DNA of 64,000 nucleotides from Nematostella vectensis (Eukaryota > Cnidaria > Anthozoa > Actiniaria > Edwardsiidae), in NCBI RefSeq assembly GCF_932526225.1, contig NC_064045.1, positions 14,130,442 through 14,194,441 on the forward strand. The letters are read 5' to 3'. A program made the position numbers and the translations under genes. This document shows, piece after piece, positions 46,901 through 58,600 of the stretch. The notes under the pieces are model-generated. The model searched no databases. It was given only the letters and a program-made list of their open reading frames with translations, and was not told the DNA's origin. Each line of letters opens with the position of its first letter. Position 1 is the first letter of the stretch.

Positions 46901-49900
46901 TCCATAATCCTGATAACAGGTTTCCATCTGGTTGCACGTTCGCAGGCCAACTCTGCTTCACAGCCTCGTAATCGAGAGCCCTCTTCCATACCCTCAGCTC
47001 ATCCAGGTCTCCTGTAAACACGTGACTTACGCGAGCTCCATACGAACCTGACGAGGGTTGCCACAGCCCGACAGCAAACGTCCCACCATCAAAAAAAGGG
47101 TCGAACTTTACTACAAACAGCTTGACTTGGACCACACCATAAGAGTTTGTAAAGTAAACAAACATTTCTAGAGTGCTGCGAATAAAGACAACAGATATCA
47201 TGTTCCACTTGTTGTCTTCTATGCGGAACCCCGTGTCGTACACGTCTGTTCCTATACCAACCGAGACGGTCACGTGATTGCTGATGTAGAATGTGACGTG
47301 AGTAGCGTATGATATGATGACGCCACCGCATATCATAGGGTGGCATGATCTTATTAGGAGCTGCAACGTTATTCTGTCTGTGACAAATACTTGCGTTACT
47401 TTGTGTGAGACTACTGCGGAAAACCGGAAGTACAAGTTGTAAATTCCTCCATAGATAATGCGATATTCCTTATGGTTCTTAATGTCGATCACAATCATTG
47501 ACTTCTCTTTAACTACAAGCTTCTTTTCAATAAAATCATCAACTTGCTGTGTCCCATTGACTTTTCCGACGCCTTCGAGTACTGACAATATTGTTTTGTT
47601 ACCTGCAGTGCCACACTGTCCGCAAAGCCCTTCAAATAATTTACAGTGACGCTCAGAGGACAGAACAGAAAGCCCTATGAAGCGTCCATAGATCGAAATC
47701 TTGATACTGAGGAGATCACTGATGGTGATCTTGTAGGATGTAGTTGAAACGAAGGACACAAAGACTCCCACTTGCTGAAGAAGCGCCTGTGTGGACGTAC
47801 TTCCTAATTGGATAACAGCACCATCGCCATAGAACAATGGATCATCATTCACATCGTACGGGGCGTGAACAGCAAACTCAAAACCTCGATATCTCAAACC
47901 CATCGCATTCAAACATACAGAGCTCGTTCTGCAAACAACTTGTCTAACTTGGACAGTAACTGCAGATGATTTTATTAGCAGGAATTCTCCAACGCTTGTA
48001 AAAGTGTACATCGATCTGTCAAAGCCTATGACATCACCGTTTTCCATGAGTGCACAAATCGCCGTAGAAGTGGCATTCAGTTCCGGTTTAGTAAAAGCGA
48101 CGGAGCACGACCTTCCTATCCATCCCTCAGTGCAAGATGAACACAGCTCGTCTCCTCTCCAATTAGCCTCGCATATGCACTTGCCAGTATCTATCTCACA
48201 CTGCCCATGGCCGTAACAGGGGTTTAACGCACTTCCTGGGCACTCCCTAGAGCAGTTCCGTCCCCAATATCCATAATCACACTGGCATCGTCCATTGTAC
48301 TGACCGAATACACACCTCTCCGTGCAGCTCTTGCCAACCCAGTCGTCATAACGACCATCCGGAAACACATTACAGAGACGTTGCCCTGGTAAAGCTGACA
48401 GGTTCAAGGCTGCCTGGCATTCGCTTGACATCGCTACAGTTGATTCTATGGCGGAGTTTAGTGATGATGATTGGGCTATATCTAGGAGACAACTCTCGTA
48501 GTAATAGTCGGCATTTTCAGTGGCGTTTGCGCACTGGTCGCTGAAAGGTCCTGCGAGAAAGATCTTTTCACACATCGTTTTTGCAGACTCCTCGACAGTC
48601 TCATTTGCAAAGACAGCCTTGACATTGGCGCTAACGTCCAGGTCGATACCAGAAAGAGTCCAGGAAGGACTTTTCCAGGGTGGGCGGGGCAACTGGATAT
48701 TGACATTACCTACAGTTGCTATGGCAACGTAACCTTCGCCTTTGTCGAATTTCCAGAGAGCAGACAGTCCAGGAATCTCAGCAGTGATGCTCAGATGCCA
48801 ATGCTGCTGCACCATGACAGCGTCGAAGCGTTTATTCCAGACAGCGATCTCATCAATCCACCCAATGAACCCGGGTATGGAGATAGACACGGAAGTCACC
48901 TGATACACAGCCACACCCATGGTACTTCCTGGTAAAAATGCGTCAATACCGATTTGTAGAACTCGAAGCCTTATCACACCGACTGATGATATTACGTAGA
49001 TTTCTAGCCGTCCAGTAACTCGACTGAACACTAGAGATACCTGATTCCATTCCATAGTTTCTAGTCGGAGTCCTGTCTCGTAGACATGAGCGCCATAGCG
49101 AATACTGATCGTACCATTCACTGTCACAGCAAAGGTGTGATTCAGAGCAAACGATATAATAGTCCCACCATATCGTATCGTGTCCTTAGCCTTTACATAG
49201 AATTGTATGGTGACGTAAGTTTTGGAAAAAGTCCCCAGCAGGGGGGCAGTTACAATTCCCGTTTTGTTGAAATACAGGCAGCTTCCGGCGGATGTAATCG
49301 TCGTATTTTCACCAGCTATAGTCAACACGTCCCTAAAACCACTCTCATTCCCAGGAACCGTCCATTTGCGCACGAATTCCTGGACAGTGGATTGTCTCAT
49401 GAGAGAGATGTTATAGGTGGCACGGATTCCTCCAAAGGTGCAATTGGGGTTGACATACTCTCCACACTGCCCCAGGAGCCCGCACGCGTCATAGCAAGCA
49501 GTCTTGTCCATCGTCATGGTAACGTCAAGATGAGACCAGCGATGGTAGATGATGAGATGGAAGTTTTCAGGTCCCATGATGACATAAGTACCGTATGATT
49601 CTCGTGTGAAAACGAATCCAGATGCACCAAGCGCAATCCTTGCCTTCGAGCTCAATTCAATGTCATTAAGCGAGACAAAGACCCTGCTCTGGACACCATA
49701 GCCACTATGAATAGCGATGTTATACGAAGAAACCCGCACAGATATGCACCTCGCAGCGCTATACCCCCCTTTTCGTAGCTGACGTATTTGGACGCTCACA
49801 CCAAGACGGCTAGAAACATATGCGTAAAACTCTCCGGCGGAAGTGACGTCAACCTTGATGCCATCAAACGTGACGAAATGTCCGGAACCTGATACCGATG

Positions 49901-52693
49901 CTATGGTAGTTCCAGGTCCCCTCGATGTCGCTGCAATGGAACAGTCGGTCCCGTAGTAACCGGAAGTGCATGTGCGACAGTCACGTGATCCTCGCCACCG
50001 GAAATTGCAAGCACAGGATCCGGTACTCGACGTACAAGTGCCCTGTCCGAAACATTGGTTAAATGGGCCTCCCGGACACGCGCGTGCGCAGTCGAGTCCC
50101 CAGAATGAAGAGTCACATATGCATTTTATGATAGATCCCGCAGATCGGTAACCATGGAAACATGGAACTTCGCAGTTCGTTCCGATGTAAGTCATGTACC
50201 TTGAATTACGAAATATTTCGTAGTTGCACATTTGCCTTGCGGGCCAGATGGTGAGATTCAAGGACACTTGGCACGTGTCTGAGAATGACAGCACTGTCTC
50301 CAGCCCAATGGATACTGATTGGTAGCTTGCAATGACTCGCAAACATGCGCGGTAATAATACGCAGAGCTTCCGGCACCAAAGCCCCCGCAAGCCAGCCCG
50401 ACCGGTGAATTGATCACGTGATTATGACACCATTGTTCTGCTAACGGCTTTAAGGTAACATTAGAAAAGAGAATGTCGTTTGAAAGCGCGATGATCCTCA
50501 CACTAGCGCGGCTGTAGACCCATAAGGGGGGGCTCTCTAAAGTCGTTATGTATAAGTGCAAACCAGATTGGACATCGTGGACAACAGTACCACTTCCTTC
50601 ATTGAATTTCCACAATATGGCAAGATAAGACGCCTGCACTTGGATGTTAGCGGTCCAACTCGCCCTGACATCCGCTATAGCGAACTCTCTGTTCCAGAAC
50701 CGAACTTCATCAACATATCCCATGAAGCCTTGCAAGCCTGAGACCGTGCCGTCCATGGAGCCTGGTATCCACTGCCCGACCACAAGGGTACTCTGGGAAA
50801 TGAATAGACCTTTCGCAATGGTCGTAGTCTTGTGGGTAATTGTTCCTTGCGCATTGATATGGTAGAATGTCAAAGCGCCTGTGACTCGATGGTAGACTAT
50901 AGTCAGCTGGTTCCACTTCGCTTTGTCCGGTACAATCTCAGAGTCCCACACATCAAAGCCAGTCCTGATTTTCAAAGAAACGTCTATGTAAACAGTCATT
51001 GCTGTAGACTCACTGTACGTCACTATAGCTCCGCCGCCGTGATCGTCAAATAACAGCTCGATGGTTACGTAATCGCTTGTGAATACTTCCGGCAAAAGAT
51101 CGGTTGCGATACCCGCCCTGCTGAACTTCATCCCGTACTCTGCACCTGTCACCTCTCTAGTTTCTTCATAGGAATCTGTGCCGTACACGAACAAGCTGTC
51201 AGCCGCTGAAACTCCCCAGATAGCCGCTAAGTCTTGAGTGGAGATGACTGTTTGGTCATCTTCCTGACTGCCATCGCAGTCTCCGCAAATAGCCACAGTG
51301 CTGGTGCAAAGGGACTTTTTCACTCTCCCTGTCACTAGTAACCTCGTGTTGACGACCCTGATCTGGAAGTCGAGCCCGATGGACGGAGCGAGTAGGGTGT
51401 AGGTCTGCGATGAGGCATACTCTACATACACACCTTCGGCTATGTCTAGGCGAGTTGCAGGAAACTCGAGTAGTTTGTCGTTGACTCGAGCTTTGAGTGG
51501 GTCTGTTTCAGCATGCGGTGTGTGAAGAGAAACCTTCCATGAGTTTCTATAAGCAAAGGCGATCGCATTTGTACATCTTGAGCGGCCATTAAGGCAAGGT
51601 ATCTGTCGAACTTGAGCCTTCAGTTCAGCATTCTTGATAAACCAGAATTCGCCCACGCCGAAGAAGTTAAAATGCGCACCATCAAAGCTCGTATAGTGCC
51701 CTCCACTGAAAAAGGAGCAGGAAGGTAGTATGTGATTGGCTACTGCTACGGAGCATTCACTTCCGGTCCATCCTGGTGTGCAAGAGCCGCACGCGGCGTC
51801 ACCTCGCCAGTTGAGATCGCAGGCGCATGCCCCAGATCTCGTGTCACACTGCCCGTGCCGGTGACAAGGGCTCAGTGCGCCTCCCGGACACTCACGCGAG
51901 CATGCAGCACCCCAGTAACCAGAGTCACACTTACAGACCTCAGATCCATCGCCATCCGCTTTACCAAACACACACGAGATGTTACATCCAGGTCCTATCC
52001 AGTTTGAGCCGTAAGGTGACGTATGGCAGAGGTTATTGATCGGGGAGGTCGGTAGTTTGAGCGCTATTCTGCAGTACTCTGCGTAGACTGTGGTGGATAT
52101 GAAAGCCACGTCTGTATTCTGAGCAGTCATGACGTCACGCAGACATGCTTGGTAGTAGAACTGCACATGTGCTCTTGATAGGCGTGTCCCACATTGGGAG
52201 GAGATCTTGGCGTTGTATATAAGTCCAGTACAAGCCTGATGCGCTGCTAACTCAAGAGTCCAGTTCAAAAAGTTGACAGTTAAACCGGTCGTCATTTGCG
52301 GGTTTATGTTTACAGCGTAGGAGAATCTCCACGCTGGTCTACGAGCTGACGCCTCAGGTAATACAAAATTTGAAGCGTCGCTTCTGATATTACTCGAAAT
52401 TCTCCCTTCTCCTTCATCAAATAACCACAGGGATGCCAAGTCACCAAGTCGTTTTCTAAGGTAAAGTTGGAAGCTCTGTTGTATTTCCACGGCGTTAAGT
52501 ACCACGTGCCAGATTCTCACATTGTCCAGACTTCCGACGAAAGGTTGAAGTGGTACACCAGTCACGTGAACCCTTGTAATCTGCCATTTTCCAAGCCACA
52601 AGTCTCCACCCGGTGGCAGATGGTTAGGGCCAATGTAGAACTGTCTGGTATATAAGACACCTGTGGTGTTCATCTGATGGTATGTGAGAATTC
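37971..52693 (-). CDS. Giant terminal exon, 14.7 kb: 7 EGF/VWD units, TM and tail
   Basis: The exon opens after TTTTCCAG at 52693 with (G)GA ATT CTC, finishing the LamG domain begun in the previous exon (STG|ILTYHQMNTTGVLYTRQF). It then runs without a break to the TGA at 37971, about 4,906 codons. Seven further EGF units start near plus-strand 51880, 50068, 48230, 46365, 44450, 42599 and 40750, spaced 1.81-1.92 kb. Typical signatures are GYWGxDCSxxCPGG, NWRGDxxCxxCSxGW, TFDGxxFxF, GEFYLL, VQVRQxPC, GLLGSCDG, GEIDELRIWNR and LWKFNEGEG. The last module has CKGG for CPGG. The helix VIIVITCSVSLILLLLLCVI is at about 38760-38830, followed by a KIKKKKKKNEVR stop-transfer and a Ser/Lys-rich tail. The tail carries two repeats (DNPF...GRKKR...SLPK and EDPF...GRKKRK...SLPK) and ends in ESTM. 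Confidence 0.95.
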
Positions 52694-55600
52694 CTGGAAA
52701 AGAAGATGAAAAATATTGAAGTAAGGAAGAGAAGTAGACAATTATGTCATGCTCTTTAGTTAAAAAAAGGCTTCATCATCGAGGCAGAAACCAATTTTAC
52801 ACTATTAATTCTACACTAAATTAAATTAATTTGAGTAAATAACAATAGTCAGCCTTATTATAGATAAATATTAATGCAGCAACCATCATCTACAAATCGT
52901 ATCAACGTGCGGCAGAAAGGACCTACAGGCGGGACAGAAAAAGTAGGGAAGTAGGGAAGTAGGGAAAAAATTTGTGAAATAAGCCCTTGATTTGTGTGGT
53001 GATTGCCTTGGTCAGCAAATCTGAAGAGGCAAAAACACTCTCTATTTGTCTTATTTTTAAAAGATTCCTTACGGAAGTATTTGATAATGATAAAAATACC
53101 AAAATCATTATGACCCCAGTAGAATGTGGGGGAAATAACCCCTATATACCCATAAGGGTTTGTTCGCACTAGGACGCAAGCGCAACCGCAACGCACTTGA
53201 TTTTCCGATTCTCATTCGAGCACAAGAGCAAGCGCAAGAGAACGCAGCTACTTGATTATCTTGCGCTTGCGCATGTGTTTAGACAATTTTAATCAGGGTT
53301 GCCTTTGCGCTTGCGCCATACTGAGAACCAGAGAGCAATCCCATAATTCCCAGGGATCTATTAGTAACGAGCATCATGGGTGGTTACCTGTGGATCTACG
53401 GTAGCTAATGGATATCTGGTACCAGTCCCCAAGCAGCAGCGATTCGCCAGTGTCATACCCAGTCTCCTCGACATACACAACTACAGTTTTTCCATTCACA
53501 ACAGCAAAGGTCTGCGAGGTCGCATAAGACAGCAATGTTCCCCCGTGCGACTCCACCCGGACGAACACTTGGAGGGTCACATCCGCGGAGGCATTGAAGC
53601 TAACACTAAGCGCATGCGCACTGGCCACAGTGCCGTTGAATTGAAGACAGTAACCCATTGTCGTTATTGATAGTCTTTCGTGAAACGCAGAAGATCCGAA
53701 AATGAACATGGAATTCTCAGCGCTAACTCGCCAATATTCGCTTAGTTGGCGTATGATGAGTCTCTCAGTGGCGTGTTCCATACTGAGGGAGGGGAGAGTG
53801 GTGTTACTAAATTCGTTATTCACGTTGCCGTCGCATGACCCACACAGACCGGAACTTGTCATGCAGAGCCTCGACTCCGTGATCAGCTCGAAAGAGAGGT
53901 ACTTCCGCCATGTCTTGACGCGTAATGAGGTAAGCTCACCCAAGTTTTTGTTATTGGTGATTTGGTATTCCTGTGGTGAGGTTGTGTAGTACAGGAAGCC
54001 CGCATCCAGAGACGCATGTGTCGCCGAAGTCAGTTTTCCATCGATCCAGATTCGAGAGTTATCCTCGTTGCTCATAGCAGCTCGTATTGTAAAGTTCTTT
54101 GCGCCTGTTCGAATGGCGAGAGCGGATATGCAAAACGATTCGCTACCGCATGGAATCTGTCGCACTTGGACCGCGAATTGCGGGGTGCGTAACAAGTAAT
54201 ACTCGCCGTAAGTGCCGAAGTTGTAGCCCGCTCCGTCAAATGTGGTGTAATGCGCTGCACCGAAGCCTTGACAGAAGATCACACTAGAAATGTTAGGTGT
54301 ATCTGTAAGCGCTACGGAGCAGTCGCTAGCATTCCAGCCCTGAGAGCACTTGGTACAGTCTGAGGAGGAGTTTGCGTTCAAAGGACAGTCACACGCACCA
54401 GTGAGCGAGTCGCAGGACGAAAGGCCATTACAAGGGCTTATGTAACCGCCTGGGCACTCCATTGCGCAGCTAGTTCCGTAGAAACCACTCCTGCATGCGC
54501 ACGTATTCCGCTCAGGAATGCCATACTTGCAGTAATCTGTGCACCCGAGTCCAGACCATTCCGGAAAATCGCTTCCTGTGACAACTTGACACAAGTCTTT
54601 GGCATACCATGGCGTGAGGGGATGTAACGCAAGACACAAGTCCGCTGCACTAAGTACCGACCAGTAAGCGTGACGGAAGTCACCACTACGTGACACACTC
54701 ATTACGCATGCGCTGTAGTAGACGGACTGGGCAGGATGAATCAACGAGGGACATGAGCCTGACAGGTTGGAGTTTGTGATAACGTCCCTGCATTTCTTTT
54801 CGACTTTGGCGTATGGCAGGACTCCATCATACCTCACTTGGTAAACACGGCGGATATCTAACGAGAATTGCGCGATAGGGGCACTGGAAAATACCCATAA
54901 TGGCGGGCGCCAGATGGATGATGGGATAGATATATGAGCGCTTGATACGCAGTCACATGCGAAATGACCTTGACCTTCGTCAAACTTCCACAAACTTGCA
55001 AGATCAAGTGATTCCCTACAGTCCACATTCCGTTTCCAGTTACTCGATACCGCACTTGGATCCAACTTCCGGTTCCAGATTCTCAACTCGTCAATCTCTC
55101 CTACGAAACCGGAAACGGGAAATTTTCCTTTCCCCGAGGGAGATGGGAGCCAGTATCCTAACGCCAGCATCCCTCCTGGCTCAAACACGTTGACTTCGGA
55201 CGATATCGGAAAGTTACGGCTACTGACACGCCCGTCAACGTCAATCAAGTAGAACTGTAGAATCTTATTGGTTGGCGACCAGACAAGAGCAATTTGAGTC
55301 CACTTGGCGATCTGAATTGAGACGAGCGTGTCTAGTATTGCGTCTGCATACTGAAGCTTGACCATTCCTGAGCTGACCGTCACAGCAAATGTCTCGGTCG
55401 TCGTGTACGATATGACGGTACCAGACGCCTCCAAGAGCCTCACGAAAAACTCAATAGAAATATCACCCGAGGAGAAGCTATAGATCTCCGCTGTTTGTAC
55501 ACCGGAGTTGTTAAAGAACAGCGCATACCCACCGCCTCCTATCTCCCTCATCTCGTGGTAATCATTAGACGGATAAGTAAAGAGGCTGTCGTTGGTAGTT

Positions 55601-58600
55601 AGCCATGATGGGCCATAGACCTCGTGTATGTACGACTGCGAGATGTTACTACTGGTGGCAGAGTACCCGGTTCGGCTGGTAAAATCGTCGAATGCTTTAT
55701 CATCACAGTTTCCCCACAAGCCTGCACTTGATTTGCAGTACGTCTTATTGCTAATGGTCATTTGCATATCGAGGTAGCGATCATATACACGCACATCCAA
55801 GCGGACACCGTGCACACAATCTACTCTGTAACGTAACAGCGATACGCGACGGTATGTAAAGCCGTGACCAAGGTCCATTTCAAGTAACGCAATCTCTTGA
55901 CTGTTAACGGAGACGACGGCGTCTTCAGTGTTTGCGAACCGCGAGTGGATATTCAACACAGTGGCACCGATTTTCACTGCCACTGCATTTGCGCATGACG
56001 ACGAAGCAAAGCAAGGTACTAAGCGCACTTGGACCTCTAGTATACCACCAAGAGTGTATAACAGTTGATATTCTCCTCTGCCATAGAATTTATACATTGC
56101 ACCGTCAAGAGTAATGAAGTTCGCGAACCCATGCAACGCAGCGGTTTTGTTGTTCACAGTCAGAGTGACTACGGAGCAGTCAAGTCCATAGTACCCGGCA
56201 GAGCATGTCCTACATGCGCTATCCTCGCGCCAATTGATATCGCAGGTGCACGTGCCGTTGGTCTCGTCGCAGATTCCGTTACGGTAGCAAGGTGCCAAAG
56301 GACCGCCAGGACAAGTGTGTTGACATGCCTTGCCCCAGAATCCATCGCGACACACACACTTCTGGTAGGTATTCTAAAAAGAAGCATTTTGACATAAGAT
56401 CGTCTATAACCGCGCAACGAAGAAAATTTGCGAAGGAGCGAAAATAAGCCCCTTACAGCGATTTTTAAATAAAGTTGCAATGTTGAATCCATGTGTTTTC
56501 GCACCCGAAGTACCATGTATTATAATATTATCAATGGTTGAATAACGTCGGTCCTAAAAGCCTTTGGCTGTTTTTAGGGCAAACAAAAATTCTACATTTA
56601 ATCACAACTGAAATTTATTTGCGCGTTACGATACATGTGCTCTCCGAGTGCAACCTTATTTGTCATAAATAATATTTTACGTTGTAAAAGCTCCGAATAC
56701 CGGCCATAGACTTGGTAAGTCACATCACAATCTTACCTCATCCTTAGCCATAGACTGGGCAAGTCACATCACAATCTTACCTCATCCTTAGCCATAGACT
56801 GGGCAAGTCACATCACAATCTTACCTCATCCTTAGCCATAGACTGAACAAGTCACATCACAATCTTACCTCATCCTTAGCCATAGACTGGGCAAGTCACA
56901 TCACAATCTTACCTCATCCTTAGCCATAGACTGGGCAAGTCACTTCACAATCTTACCTCACCCTTAGCCATAGACTGGGCAAGTCACATCACAATCTTAC
57001 CTCATCCTTAGCCATAGACTGAACAAGTCACATCACAATCTTACCTCATCCTTAGCCATAGACTGGGCAAGTCACATCACAATCTTACCTCATCCTTAGC
57101 CATAGACTGGGCAAGTCACTTCACAATCTTACCTCACCCTTAGCCATAGACTGGGCAAGTCACATCATAATCTTACCTCATCCTTAGCCATAGACTGAAC
57201 AAGTCACATCACAATCTTACCTCATCCTTAGCCATAGACTGGGCAAGTCACATCACAATCTTACCTCATCCTTAGCCATAGACTGGGCAAGTCACTTCAC
57301 AATCTTACCTCATCCTTAGCCATAGACTGGGCAAGTCACATCACAATCTTACCTCATCCTTAGCCATAGACTGGGCAAGTCACATCACAATCTTACCTCA
57401 TCCTCAGCCATAGACTGGGCAAGTCACATCACAATCTTACCTCATCCTCAGCCATTGCTCTGCTGCTGTTACAGGGCATCGTCATCTCCATGGTTACGTC
57501 AACTTGAGCAGTAGTGCGTCTATTGGATAGAGGGTATGCAAGAAGCCATACGATGGATGAGGAGTCGTGCAGCCTGTAAAACAAGGCCATGTGAGCGCCA
57601 CGGTGTCTGCAGTTTTGGACCAGGAAAATAGAGGGGTTTATACTAGAGTTGTGACTGTCCCCGCCACACCCCGAAAACGAGGTCCCATGCAATATTAGAA
57701 GTAACAAAAGAAGAAAAGAAAACATTATCAATATTTGATATTTATTATATACAGGAAAAGCTTTTTCTGTTTCCTAAACGTATATTTATAGCCTTCTGTT
57801 ATAATCATACGTTAAAATAAAACTACTAAAAACAAGAAAAGAAAATGCGGTCTGACCCAACATTGCTGTGCTTTTAAATAAGACAACATAAACCCTTTCT
57901 AGCTGACCCCTCCGCCCCCCTACTCACCTCACATTAAAGACCTTCTCGTATCTTCCAGGCACAAATTTGGTAGGTTGTCCCAGGTCCTCGCTGGTCAGTG
58001 GTACAATATTTTCCCCTGACGGGCTCCCTGTGGCGTAGCGTACAAATCCCGTTTGCCCGCCGGGGGACGTTATCAGTGAGGGCCTGGTAAACTTGTTATC
58101 TGGGCCCACTTGAAGGTACACGTTATGAGGGTTATTGTTTTCGTATCCAAACCATGCAAAAAGGCTGCCATTCTCGTTACGCGACAAGCAGCTCACAAAT
58201 GGCGTTACATGCTTAGTCCCCCAACTTCCGTCACGCGTATCCTTGTAGTCTGAATTAGTTGTAACGCAACCAATGTCGCATTGTTCTCCAACGTGCGCAT
58301 TGTCACATTGCAAGCAGTCGGGTAACGCCCATCCTGTCACGCACTCCTCACAGGTCGATCCGTTCCAGTGCCCTTTTGTGATGTCATCGTGACAAGTGCA
58401 CACGTCACCTTCTGGGCCCGTTGCGTTACCATGCACACAGTAGACACTGCAACTTCCGCTCCAGCCAATGTAGTTTGTAACGCAGCGCTCGCATTCCGAT
58501 CCAGTGTAGCGTGGTTGACAGCTCTCACATGAGCTACCGCTGAACCCATGTCTGCAGGTGCAAGCTGGTATGTCGTTAATCAAGGTACAGTTGCCCCTAG

